Below, in pieces: positions 48,801 to 61,583 of a stretch of 64,000 nt of DNA. The stretch lies in NCBI GenBank assembly GCA_905182985.1, contig CAJJDN010000019.1, positions 383,033 through 447,032 on the forward strand, written 5' to 3'. The position numbers were made by a program, and so were the translations under genes. This DNA is from Paramecium sonneborni. Taxonomy: Eukaryota; Ciliophora; Oligohymenophorea; Peniculida; Parameciidae. Positions within the stretch are counted from its first letter, which is position 1. Each line of letters starts with the position of its first letter. The notes under the pieces were generated by a model that saw nothing but the letters and a program-made list of their open reading frames with translations, was not told where the DNA came from and ran no database searches.

Positions 48801-50704
48801 TCATCATAATATATTGTCATATTTTATTCAGACATTTTATATTGCAATAATTGTTTACCAAAGACCGACATTAAAAATATAAGACAAATCCACAAAAATA
48901 GTATTTTCTTAAGAGCTATTAATGTACTAATTAAGGATCTAATAAGAACTGCGATTGTATAAAATACTTTAGCAAAAAATAATGATTTAAATATTCTTAA
49001 GATTTTAAGCGATTTTATAAAAATAATTTCTCGATCATTATTATATATGATTGTTTAATCAAAGCTAATTAAATATAATATTAAAAGCCATTGTGAAAAG
49101 ATTATTAAAAAATCAAAAACATTTATTTTTTTGGAAAAATAATCTTATATTCCTTTTCCACAAAATTAAACCACAATCTCAAAAAATGTGTAAAGTATGC
49201 AAATAAAATCAATCAATTGTAATCTTGCATATTAAATTTTAGGAATACCATCATAATCAAATGCGATAACTAAAGCAGAAAGAAAAACAAATAAAGTATT
49301 TAATACTGAAAACTTAGGAGAATTTAAAATTTTATTAATAAATAGTTCCTATTCAGTTTCCTTAATATTAATATTTTATTCTTCTGTAAAATAAATACTA
49401 AAATTAGAAGTTTAATTTCCTTTTTCTTTTTATTTACTAATAACACTTAAACGATTTATTAATTACTATTAATTTTTTCTTTTGATTTCTTCTTCTATCT
49501 ATTTTTATTCTTATTTTAGTTTTTTTTAGGTATTTTTAATTGAAGATTTTTCCATGAATGATTCATAAAACAAAGCTAATAATAAATTAGAAAGTATAAA
49601 AGCCATTAAAAGAATCATAATTAAAAAATAGGTTGCAGTTACATATGTTGTCATTGCTTTCCAAAACTAATAAATAATTTAATAAAAAATACCATAAATG
49701 TTGTTCCAGACCAACCAGTTACATTTAAAAAAGTAAAGACTACTAAAAATGAATGAAAAAAGTCATCAAATCTTGTAAAATTCCAATTAAATGCTTCAAC
49801 ATCATTTTCAGTGTCATTTCTTGGAAGATTGTATTCTAAAAGACTTCCACAATATGTATTTTCTGGACATTCCCATATACCACATAATTTTTATATATTT
49901 GGATCTGCTATCCAAACATTATCTACAGGATACTCTGTAATACGACATCTTCTTTCTGTTAAACCAATAAATAAGTGTAAACCAATAATTGAAAAATAGA
50001 TCATAACTAAAAAAATAGGAATCAGAACTGATTTGACTCTTAAAAAGCTGCCAACATAAGCATTAAATTGTATCTTTAAAATAGAAACCTCTTCTATGAA
50101 TCTAAATATTCTTAAGAATCTTATAGTTTTAATTATTTGTGAAATTTGTGAATCAGCTAAAAACAAAAACCATGTAAATAGAAATGCTAAAAAATTTAAA
50201 ATATTCCAAATATTCTTAAGATAAGATTTCTTACTAAAAATGAATCCATAAGCAATTGATTTAAAAATGATATCAATTGCTAATATACAATTAACAACAA
50301 TTTCTATTCCTTAACTTACTTTAGATTCTTCCATACAGAATGGAATAATTCCAATAATGGCTATAATAATAAAGATTTTTTGATATTTCCTTAATAAAAG
50401 ATTAAATATACTTTGACTTGATAGTGGCAATAACTTTAATTCTTAATGGATTATCGATACCAAAAATAAAGAAAGAGTTACTTGTATTTTATTCATGTTG
50501 CATGATTAAAATTCCTAATCTTTCTGGGTTTTTTGAACTTACTAAATCTGGACGATTAAAGAGATTCTGCCAGTCAAATATTTCTCCTTCAGAAATTAAA
50601 ATTTATTCAAGTCTCATAGATTGAATTGACTAGACAGCTTCATCTACTTGGGATTATGGTAATTCTTTAAATTCAATACCCAACTTTTTAAAAGTGGAAG
50701 ACAT
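45894..50704 (-). CDS. Four-domain voltage-gated cation channel (Cav/Nav-like alpha subunit)
   Basis: About 1,500 residues in a 4.8-kb gene with many introns, for example 46126-46148 near the 3' end and a 26-nt one after the first pore. Four repeats of six membrane segments are visible. Repeat I shows a charged S4 (QIIKTIRFLRIFRFIEE). Pore loops: I FTFLNVTGWSGTTF (about 49700), II IFYNEEWHITMY (48750), III VTATTEAWLPIL (47570), IV RVASSEQWWALL (46670). The selectivity positions are therefore T/E/E/E. A C-terminal EF-like region follows (YDPKGTGFLNYKQF), then a basic tail ending SGQDNDN. Such channels carry the calcium-based action potential that reverses ciliary beat in Paramecium; assigning this gene to that role is inference. 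Confidence 0.88.
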
Positions 50705-50740
50705 TATTTATTTTTAACATTAAAAATATAGATTTTGACT

Positions 50741-52288
50741 TCATCTAAATTCAAAACGAACTCCACCACCTCCAAATGGGAATTATTAGAAACCTCCTCC
50801 ACCACCAAAGAACATTTGAAAAACTTAAGATGGATCAACACCTCCATCAAAACCTCCATTTTAATCATTTGGATCAACTCCTGAATCATAAAGATCCTTT
50901 TTTTTTTTATCAGATAATACTGCATATGCTTCAGCTATATCTCTAAATTTCTATTATCCTAATTACTATTATTTATTAATTATTAATTTATACTTTTGTT
51001 TCTTCATCTTTGTCTTTCAATTTATCAGGATGCCATAATAATGCTAATTTTCTATAAGATTTTTTTATTTCATTTTCTGTTGCATCTCTACCTACTTCCA
51101 ATATTTTATAATAATCTTTCTTTTTTGCTAATTTTTCTTTCTTTTGACCTTCTCTTAATTTTTATGCCATTTCTTATTCTAAAGATGGTTCTATTTAAAT
51201 AACTTATTAATAATCTTGGACTGAGTCTCCAAATTATCCTAATTTATCATATGATTCAGCTCTTCTAATTAAAGCTTTATAATATTATGGATTTAATTCT
51301 ATAGATTTAGTAAAATCATCAATAGCTTCTTTATGTTGATTCATTTTTTATTTAACTAAATAAAATAACAATAAAATACCTAATCCTCTATTAGCATATA
51401 TTATTGAATTAATTTTACGATTATATGGATCAACACTCAATGCTTCTGTATAGCATTCTATGGCATCATTTAATTTAACCTCTTATAATAATTAATTTCC
51501 TTTTTCTTTTAATTCTTCACATTTTCTTGCCTTTTTCAATGCTTCTCTACATTTCTTATTGTCTGGATCCACTTTCATACCATCTATTAATATTTTCTTT
51601 GCTTTTTCACTATTTCCATTATATAAATCAATTATTCCCTTTAAATAATAAACATCTGGAGTTGATCCATGTTCACTTTATATTTACATTAACCATTTAC
51701 TAGCCCTATCATTTTCACCACACTTTGCTAAACATTCAACAAATAAAATCTAAATCTCTAAAGATTATGAACAAACTTATATAACTTATTAAAATTAATA
51801 TAAGGCCTTTTAATAATCTTCATTTTTAATTTATTTCAAACCCTCTAAATAGCTTTAACAAATCTAACTTAATTTTATTAATTACTTATTAAGTTGTCTA
51901 ATACTCTTATTTCAATGATTAATCACCAGGTGTTATTTACAAAGCTGCATTAAGTGAATTTACACTTTCTTCTAATCTTCCCAAATTTTAAAGGGCAAGT
52001 GCTTTCCTTCTGAAAGTTTTTACATTATTTGAATCCCTCTTTAATGCTTATTCTGTGTCATCTAAAGCTTTCTTGTATTATTTTAAGGCTAAATAACAAG
52101 CTGCTCTATTCGAATAATACACAGCCTCATTTGGATTATGATCTAATTATTAATTATCTATTTTATATACCTATAGCTTCACTATAACATTTTATTGCTT
52201 CATCATACTTCTTTTCTACAAAGAATTTATTTCCTTCCTCTTTTTTTGCCAATGCTTCCTATAAAGTAACTTCAGAAACTTAAATCAT
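50741..52288 (-). CDS. TPR/J-domain cochaperone (DNAJC7-like)
   Basis: From ATG 52288-52286 to TGA 50743-50741, with several small introns (one of about 28 nt after YSEAI, one of 22 nt after QTTQQ, one inside the J domain). Tandem TPR repeats fill the first 380 residues ([61 protein letters not shown]). The J domain follows with [13 protein letters not shown] and the HPD motif in [10 protein letters not shown] Gly-rich end (FGGGGGFQQFPFGGGG) closes the protein. The order TPR then J is that of DNAJC7/TPR2, which hands clients between Hsp70 and Hsp90. The start lies 36 bp after the stop of the ciliary gene upstream. Confidence 0.9.
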
Positions 52289-52324
52289 ATATTTAATTGC
52301 AAAATTAACTTTTTTTAATAGAAA

Positions 52325-55300
52325 TCAAATCTAGTTAATGAATGCTTTTAGAATTAATTCGTAGCTAATATTATCTTATATTCCTGCTTTTAAGAAACCA
52401 CCTGATATTTTTAATTCAATCTTTGTCTCCTTCCATTATCCAATCTTCTTCAAAGCTTCTATTGATGCAATAAATTAATCTGGTTAAGGTGGCTTAAATG
52501 TAAATGTTATTACAATCTCATTACCTGCTTATATTGAACCTTTTTAATTATCACAAATAAAATATTTCTCATCTTTCTATTTAATTATCATAAATTTATA
52601 TTACCGATAGTATTACTTCATAATTTACAGGTTTCTCCATTTTTTGATCTAAAAGTTTACAACTACCAATTACTATTTTTCTAGAATTATCTTCTTCTTT
52701 CAATTTTTCAAATTCAAGCATAATTTTATTATTTAGATATGTATAAACCTTCTCCTCGTCTTTTAATTTCAATTAATCAAAAGGAAATTCAATTTTCTTA
52801 TTTATTTCATTTATTTAAGGAATTAAATTATAAGGCTGATAAATATTTACAAAAGCTTAACGATTATAACAATAACCCCAAATAAAAACTCTCTTCTCAG
52901 ATTTCTAATTTGGTACATGAACTGATATAAGATCATAAAATTTATCTGAAACTCGATCAGGCTTAAAGATCACTTTACATGTTATTTCTTATTAAGCATT
53001 AACAATAGCCTCTTAAGGTATAAATTAAAAGACTTCAGTTCCACAAGAATTTTAAACACCTCTAGCTTTACTAATTAATTAAAATTTAATTGGAAAATTT
53101 GAAACATTAGTTATTTTAAATGTTTTTTCTGCATATTCTCCTAGAACTACACCTCCTAAAGATATTAATCCATTTTCAGGTACTACCTTTACTTCTGGTC
53201 TAACACCTATTCCTTTTAATTTAGCAGAAACCGCTGCATGATCACAGTATAATTTTAATGTCTCCTCAAATGGTTAATCTTCTGTTGGTTAAAATTAAAC
53301 AATTAAAGATTTCTTATTACTAGATTCTATTGTTCTTAAAGCATTTAAAATAGTAAATCCACAAGAGATTGGTAACATTTCCATTTTCAATTCTGCTTTA
53401 AATGGAGTTTAATTAAAAACAGTAAGTTCTTTTGTTTATCTTATACCAACTGCAACTTCTCCAAAATCTATAATGGTCTTACTCAAAAGCAAACTCTTTT
53501 AGACAGTCACAGTTGAAATTTATAAATATATTAAAGATTTAGCATTATCAGACATATCAGTATATTTAAAATAGCAAGGAATCAACCAAAAATAATGTTA
53601 TGAATAATCTTATGGGATAAGGTAATATTTTACTTAAATCTTCAGGCTTATTGAATTCAACAAGAGTTCCTCCTAAATTTCTTAATTCCTTAGCACTATC
53701 AAACTACTTTTCAAATTCTTCTCTTTTTAATCGTTCTTCTTCTTATTTTAGTTTTTCCAATTCAGCTTATCTTCTTTCTTCTTCTTCAAACTATTATTAT
53801 TAAGCTTTTGTTAATTTTTCTGGTTTTTTCTAATCTTTTTTGACTTCTTTTTTGGCAGCCTTACCTTTAGCTGCCATTTCTTCTTCTTTTTTCAATTCTT
53901 CTTATTCCCTTTTCTTTCTTTCCTCTTCTTCATACCTAATTTTTAATCTTAATTCAAAATTATTATTAGGATCATTTTCATATTTTTCTTTTAATTCTTA
54001 TAGTGTATAAGCTCCTAATTTTTTGAAAAAAGAATCATATTCTAGATGCACTTACATTAATTACTCTCTTTAGATTTATTAAACCATAGGAGCCATTTTA
54101 AGACCACATAATTCATAAAAGGGTAAAAAAAATTCAATTATAATGTCTCTTTAAGATATATTTTTGATATCAATAGTGGTTGAATATTTTTCATCAATTT
54201 ATTAAACTGGTATGTCAAATTTGAGTCCTGAAAATTCTAAAGGACATTTAGAAATTTCACAAGTATAAGGTATTCTGATTTCTTTTGTTGAAATTGTACC
54301 TGAAACAATTTTGCATTTTAAGATTCCTTCATCTTGTCTATCACTAATTCCAATAACTTTTTGAGTCCTATATGTAATATCAGTTGTAAATTTTTATTTA
54401 GGAAGTAAACGTAAAGGTACTAAATCAGTTGTGATTGAAATTTCTTTAGGTAAAGGATATATAGCTAATTCTTGTGGTAAATCACTTATATTTTCAAATG
54501 TGATAGCTCTCTTTGCTCCTTATCCATCATATAGTTTTCCAAAATCTAATCTTGCTGGTGTAATCTAGAGTGTAGCCATAGTCATTTAAGAAACAATATT
54601 AAAAGGGACAGGCATTTTTTAATCAGCTCCAATTAATTTGAATGGAACATCTATTATATTATCTTTGAAAAATCTTTGACATATTGTTTATAATTATCTT
54701 TCTGCATTAAATTTTACCCAAATTTCAAATTTAGAATTTCCTTAAATATATCCAAGTTTTGGATTAAACTCAAAAAAATCTTTAGTTTCTTTTGGAGTTT
54801 AAATTTAAATTTTCATAGCATTTTAACTTCTATTAAAAAATACAATCTTTTCTCTGTAAATATGATTAAATAAACAGATTTGAAAATTATAAATTGATTT
54901 TTCTACATAAATAGGAACTTCAGTACAATATCCCCTGATTTCTATTTAACATGGAGGAGAATGTAAGAAATTTTCATAATACAAAGTAAGAGGCAATGAG
55001 AATGGACCAACTTCAGCAGGAATATATTAAATTGGTATTTTAAGCATTGAATATCCTTATAAAACATGTTATTTTTAGAATTTAAGTTATTTTAAGAAAG
55101 GTAAAATGCCTTCTTCATCAAAAGGTCGATCCCTACTAGATTTTTAGGAGACAGATTCAGTAGCAATAGTTTATAAATCAATTCCTTTTGCACTTCTTAT
55201 TAAAACATCTGTATCGAGAGCTCCTAAATTTTAAATTTTAAGAATGAGAGTAGAATCCTCACCTAGAATTACTTTACCAAAATCAATAATAGGTTATTCA

Positions 55301-55840
55301 ACTTTTGCAATAGCCTTTTAGCTAGTGCATAAAATGTGAATTTAAAAAGGTCCAGTCTCAGCTTAACATTATAATTAGACATCTATATCATCATTTAATT
55401 ATGGAGTAAATCTAACTGTTATTGGACAAGACATCCCTGCTGAAACTCTGCCAGGAGGAGTGTATATCAATTCAAAAAAATCCTTATTTCAAAATTTTAT
55501 ATATTACTCTAACAGCTTCAGGAAGTGGAAGTATTTTAAATGAATTAAATGTATAAGAAACATTAGTAAGTTACATTATTATTGTATGTGGCTTACCTAC
55601 ATCAAAATCCTATGATATAAGTCTTCATCTTACTTTGAATATTATCTCTCCTGGCTTTGAGATAAATGCCACTCCCTCAAATTTTCTACCTTATACTATT
55701 TAATCTTTATAAATGTTTTCTTTATGACGTTTCCGAGCCTTTTCAAAATATTCTTTTTCAAGAGGAGTTAACTCTTTTAATTTTATTATTCTTTATCCAA
55801 ATTCATCTTGTCTTGGTGATTCTTCATCTTAATCTGACAT
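52325..55840 (-). CDS. ASH/MSP-domain ciliary protein (DLEC1/CFAP81 or HYDIN type)
   Basis: About 1,100 residues with several small introns, from ATG 55840-55838 (MSDQDEESPRQDEFG) to TGA 52327-52325. Repeated ASH beta-domains occur along its length: PIIDFGKVILGEDSTL, ARLDFGKLYDGQGAKRAI, and further units in the 3' third. Between them lies a highly charged coiled segment (about 53750-54010: EEEERKKREQEELKKEEE). ASH proteins of this kind sit in motile axonemes, and an ASH-coil-ASH order is known from DLEC1/CFAP81. The exact subfamily cannot be set by eye. Its start is 9 bp from the divergent J-protein start. Confidence 0.8.
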
Positions 55841-55849
55841 AATAAATTA

Positions 55850-56470
55850 ATGTTATTAAGAAAAACAATAAATTACTTTTCTATATTCACTAGCAAAATT
55901 CCAAAGACTTATTATGAAATTTTAGAAGTTACACCAAAGGCAACAACTAAAGAAATCAAATTACAATATATTAAATTAGTTAAATTGTATCATCCTGATA
56001 ATGGTGAATCTGGATCAGAGGAAAAATTCAAAGAAATTTCTAAAGCTTATTAAGTATTAAAGGATCCAATTAAAAGATAACTCTATGATTCTGATGCTTT
56101 AAATTTTGAATAATCTGGAGAAGCTCATTCAGCAAATGATGTGAATCCTGATTCTTATTTTTATAGCACAAATAAAAAGGAATACTATTCAAATAAATGG
56201 TATAATTTTAGAAAGCCATCTTATGAAACATTACATTAAGAATAAACATACTAATTTGTTGACGAACTTACATCTAAAGCAATTATTGGAAGAGTATTAA
56301 TAATCCTAGGTGTTTATGCTATTTGGGATATATATAGATTATATTCAAGAAGATAACATAAAAAATTCTTAGAAACTTAAAAAGAAATACTTGATTCAAG
56401 TTTTATTTAAGCACCTTTAGAATAGTATATAGATAAAAGATAAACTGAGATGTAATTAGACTTAGATTGA
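55850..56470 (+). CDS. Membrane-anchored DnaJ-like protein, probably mitochondrial
   Basis: 206 residues, single exon. An N-terminal basic/hydroxylated stretch (MLLRKTINYFSIFTSK) could be a mitochondrial targeting signal. It is followed by a J domain (TYYEILEVTPKATTKEI, HPD in LYHPDNGESG, EKFKEISKAYQVLKDP). A single membrane segment (IGRVLIILGVYAIWDIY) lies near residue 155. J proteins stimulate Hsp70. The one-pass type resembles small mitochondrial J proteins. The J domain is complete. Its start lies 9 bp from that of the divergent ciliary gene. Confidence 0.85.
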
Positions 56471-56721
56471 TTTTATATTATAAAAATTAAAAATCAATAA
56501 ATTATTCTAAAATTGCATTTATTATTAATTAAAATATTTTAATATATTTTTTAAAGTATTTGTTCTTAAAATTAGTATAGATTAAAATTCTTAGACTAGC
56601 CTAGCTTAAGTTGAATAAATAATAAAATGAAATAGTAAAATATTTTTACTTTGAATAAATTAAATTTAAATATAAGTTTATATAATATTAATTTATTATA
56701 TAAACATAATAGATATATCAT

Positions 56722-58269
56722 TCATTCATTAATTTCTTCAATATGACTTGGCAATTATTCTTCAGGTTATTACTTTACAAATTCGATTTAACTTTCATTA
56801 ATTCTATCTTAATGATTTTTCATGCGACTAAGATAAGTAGAATCTGTATTATTGACTCTAATAGTATTGACTTCTAACCAAGGATAATCTTTGATAATTT
56901 TTTTTCTTGTGAATTCAGTTCTACAAAAAGGACAATTTTTCTATCTCAATAACCATTCTTCGAGACAGAGAGTATGAAAGATGTGAAAACAAGGACTAAC
57001 AGAGCAAATCTTTTATTATTTAGTTGAAGGTTTTTTCATTTATTCTAAACACACAACACATTCTTCAAATTAAGATAAGCCTGGGTATGCTTTAATGATT
57101 TTTTCATAATTATGTCCTTTAAAATGATCTTTAATAAACCTTAAGGAAAAACCTCATAAATTGATAAAATGTTACCTTTATGATTAGTTTAAGCAAGTTA
57201 TCGTTCTGGACTTTAAGGTTGTATTTATTCCATATTATGAACTTAGTTTAAATTTCTTCTAATTGCCTCTTATACTTATTAATGAAATTATCGTTGTTAT
57301 CTAGATTTGAGGGCTGATAATCCAAATGCAAATAAAAGCAATGAGCCTACAACACATCCAGTAACAATTATAATAATTTTATTTCTTTCAAAAGTACTTT
57401 CTTATTCTTCTTCAGGAGTGATCACTTAAAATTAAAAATCTATAGATTAAGATTGATTATTGTATAATCCTATGAAGATAATATCAACATAAACATTAGA
57501 TTACTTACTTTATAATTATTATTAAATATTATTTATTGACAATAATTTTTAGCTGTCTTATAGAGTTGGGATTTTTAATTATGGATGTTATTTTAATACA
57601 ATACTATAATCTAAATAGTTTATATATAAATAAAATACATAATTCTTTTTCTAGACTTTAAGAGAATAGATTAATATCAGTAGTACTATATTGGAATTAA
57701 AAATACTTCCATTAATGAGAATCTAAAGTAATTGATGTTAGAACATTCTTAGAAATCTAAGAAGATTAGAATTAACAATATTATCCAAATGTTCCATCTA
57801 AACAGTGACATGATTCAGACACACAAACAGAATTCATAATTTCAGGATAGTTGTATCCATTACACTCATTAATACAACCTAAAGTAATTTAATTCTCTGA
57901 ATAATAGATCTCTATATTAATAGGTTTTTGATTTTAATTTGATTCTAAACATTTTATGTAAATTATTGCTATATAACCCATATGAATAAGTTAATATTCA
58001 CTATTGGCTTAGTAACTTTGATAATCATAAACTTACGATCCTTTTGGATTATAAGTAAAATCTATATCATTTAATTTTGTTTAATCTAAATCATTTGTGG
58101 ATGCTAAACAAAGCACTTCTTCTTCATTTTTTTAGAATTTGATAATTATACTGTAAACATTTTAAGTGTAGTTTAGTTTAATAATTTGTTAGGTATTAGG
58201 TAAAATTACTCCATAGTAATTTGGCAAACAATAGACAAAATATATCAAAATTGTTGTAAATATAATCAT
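56722..58269 (-). CDS. RING-H2 membrane protein with EGF-like ectodomain
   Basis: From ATG 58269-58267 to TGA 56724-56722, with several small introns I did not all resolve. A signal peptide (MIIFTTILIYFVYCLP) begins a luminal or outer region that carries an EGF-like cysteine cluster (CINECNGY, CVSESCHCLDGTFG). One membrane segment follows (IIIIVTGCVVGSLLLFAFGL). The cytosolic part holds a RING-H2 finger: CVVCLE, then CSVSPCFHIFHTLCLEEWL, then CPFC, with the C3H2C3 order. Such proteins are transmembrane E3 ligases of the PA-TM-RING/ATL style, though here the ectodomain is not a PA domain. Substrate unknown. Confidence 0.82.
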
Positions 58270-58691
58270 TATAAATTAATGTGTACAAAAAAAATATTAG
58301 CTTACCAAATGTATATGATAAATTACATAATATTAAGTATCATATTAATGTAACATTATTCTTAGAGATTTCAAATTAAACTAATATTTTGATCTATGGG
58401 GAATTGTCAAAATTGATAATTTATTTGAATTCGTAAATTTCTAAGAAAAAAAGATGAATAATTTTTATACATATTTATGTAGAAAGTTCTTTTTATATTG
58501 CACTTCAGTTCTTTAATAAAAATCTGTATTATTTTTTATGAAATACTCTTTGATTTTGTAAATTAAAATTAAAAATAAATTACACATTCATTCATTTCCA
58601 GTTGTCTCAGATTTAAGAATTAATTAAGAAAATATTATATAAAGAACAAATTGATAGAAAAACTATTCTAATAATCAAAGATTTTCCAAAT

Positions 58692-61358
58692 ATGGAAATA
58701 TATATATTTTGTAAATCTAATAGAAGGTTCAACTTCCCTCAAGATTTTCAATTTATTAATAAATTTGTGAATCTATCATCCGAAACTCTCAAAATCATTA
58801 AAAATAATATCTTGAAAGTAGCCATATATATCAATATGATAAATAATCCTTTTATATCATCTTTTAAATTCTGCTTAAAGCTATCTTGAAAGATTTTAAA
58901 TTAATTATAATTCAATCTAAAAATAATTGCTTATAGTGACTTTTTAAATTTGGATGGTTTCATTTATAAAACTGTCTAGAAATAAATTAACTATATAAAT
59001 TCAAATGAAATTGATTTTTAGAGTGCTACAAACAAGATGAAAATCTTTCTATATAATCAATACTTTAAAAGTTGAATATATTATTATTATGAATTAACAA
59101 TATTAACAAAAATTTTAAAATTAAAATGCAATCAGAGATTCCTTAGAATTATATTGACTAGACACAAACACTCCTTAGATACAACAAAACTATTTATTCT
59201 TTTGAATAAATTGGAATATTCTTTATCGTCTTACGATCTATTAGAATTGTACAATCTTTTTAATATTGAGATATCAAATGTGATAATTACTAATCTCTTG
59301 CCTTTCAAATTGATAATCCTGTACAAACCATATATGTTGAATTTGTATTATTTTTGTGGCGTCGCGCTATTTGCTTATCTTAGATTCGGAACAGAAGGAA
59401 CTTAAATACCTTATGATTAAATAGATTCAACGAATGGCAAATATTATTATCTCTTTGGAACTAATTCTAATATTAAAATTGAAAATTAATACTACTTAAA
59501 TTCCAATTATACTTCCATCTTATTGCATGACTGTGACTTTACACTTTTTTTCCTTTTACTTTTGATTATTTTATGCATTCCATATAAATTCGCCAGGAAA
59601 TGGCCAAAATTCTTTTGGGAATTAACTATTTATTATATAGAAGGAAGCATTTTTGAATTAACTTTAGGTAGTGTTGGCTAGATAACGTAAAATATTTAAA
59701 ATCAATCAAAGGATCCTTTAGATATAATATTTAGTGTCATTGGAGGAATCTTACTAATATTTTACTTTTTTATCATTATAAGACCTTTGATAACATTAAA
59801 AGATGAATCAAAGAAAGAATTCTTAAATTATTTTTCAAGAGTTTAATTGTCTAAATAAAATAAAATTCCATACCTGATTCATTATTCCCTTTTTATTTTA
59901 AACGAGCTTTTAATGGGTATATCTCCAATAGCAATAAATAATTTTTTAATAGCATTCTATTTTGAAATAGGAGTATATGGAATATTAATTTTATTACAGA
60001 TTTTTATGATTTTTTAATGTAAAGATCTTAAGAATAGATTAATAAATATTGTTAATATACTATCATATTGCATTCTTATTTCATCATATGTTTTAATTTA
60101 ATTTGAAAATTATGAATTAGGTTTTATAATCTTAATTTTATTATCAGTTTATTTTATACTAAATTTGGTAATTTCAATACTTTAAATCACTGTCTTAAGT
60201 TTGAATGGAAAGAATAATGAAATTAAAAAGGTAAATTCATAAAATGAATAAAATGTAAATTTATAAACAAATATCGAATTGCAATCAGTTACTTTATAAT
60301 TAGATTAATCATAATAAATAATTTAAACTGTTTAATAATAGTCAAAATTTATGTTAACTTCATAAATTTCAAATATCCATCATTCTAAATAATAAGCTTC
60401 TTAATTCAACAGTCACAATACAAGTACTGATTTTTTAAAGGAGGATCATCCAATAATTAATAATTAAATTTAAAAAGATCTTTTTTTAATAAAGAGATAG
60501 TTGTGTCATGAAATTTCATAGTTTATTGATAAAGGATAAGTAAAAATAAATAAAATTTTATTATAATTTAAATTCTGTGTAAAAGTCTTAAATGGTGGAC
60601 ATGAGATAGATTAGAAAATATTAAAAAGAAATAATATTGGAAATAAGATAATTGGAGTACATACATTTACTTTAGAATGTACATAAAATTGTGAAATAGA
60701 AGAAATGTAAATAAAAACATATTACAGTGATCAGTTGTTGTAAAGAGATATAAAGTTGGTAAAAAAATAAATGTAGATTGGTCAGAGTATTGAAGTGAGT
60801 CATTAGCATTAATTTGAATAGAGTGATACTTGGAATGAAAAATTAGCTATAAAATTAGTAATAGATTCTAAGATATATCGATTTTCTATTTGTAATAACG
60901 AATTAAAATTAATATAATTGTCTGCTCTTACTTGGAAGAGTATTTAGAAATTAATGGATAATGGAATATAAAAACATATAGTTTTATTTGAGTAACGATT
61001 AGAGAGATTTAATTTTGAAAAAGTGATTTAGTTTAGCAAACATTATTAGTTATATCATCATAAAATAACTTCAGCAGAATCAGAATATAGAAATCAAGAA
61101 TTATTCTCGAATTTCGGTAAGATCCAGTTAATAATTCCAGGAACTCCATACATTCGACTGATTCTTAGTATAGAACAATAAATCAATCGAGAATATTTAA
61201 GTAGTCCTCAATATATAGAATCTAATATTGATTTAAAAAGGGTTTAATACATAATTGTGAGTATTTATGCTAAGAAATCTTCTCATTAATTGGGTTATGC
61301 ACATAAAAGAGTGTGTGAGTATTATGGAAAAGAATTGATTAATTATTTTAACTAATGA
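58692..61358 (+). pseudogene. Multi-pass membrane protein frame interrupted by two in-frame TGA codons
   Basis: One frame stays open from ATG 58692 to TGA 61356-61358 (889 codons) except for TGA at 58887-58889 and at 59073-59075. Both sides of each TGA look coding: LDGFIYKTVQKQINYINSN before the second, LRIILTRHKHSLD after it. The N-terminal 200 residues resemble the end of a beta-helix-like ectodomain. Five or six membrane segments follow (FFLFLLLIILCIPY, LLIFYFFIIIRPLI, FIILILLSVYFILN), then a Gln-rich cytoplasmic tail. No small intron can remove either TGA. The gene could be a decayed family member, or it could start after the second TGA through an exon I cannot see. Confidence 0.55.
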
Positions 61359-61583
61359 AATATATATATAATGGATATATAATTTTGTTTGGTTATTAAC
61401 AACATCCCTTTCATTTTTGAACCTAAGGTAATGTAAAATTTATGTGTATTTAATATTTATTATAAATAAGTGAATGATCTATATTAATTTTAGAATACCC
61501 GTTTTTGAAAATTAGATGAATTGAAAGTATTTGTTATTTAGCATAGTTAGAGTGATGGTTGATTAATATTATTTATTTTAGAG

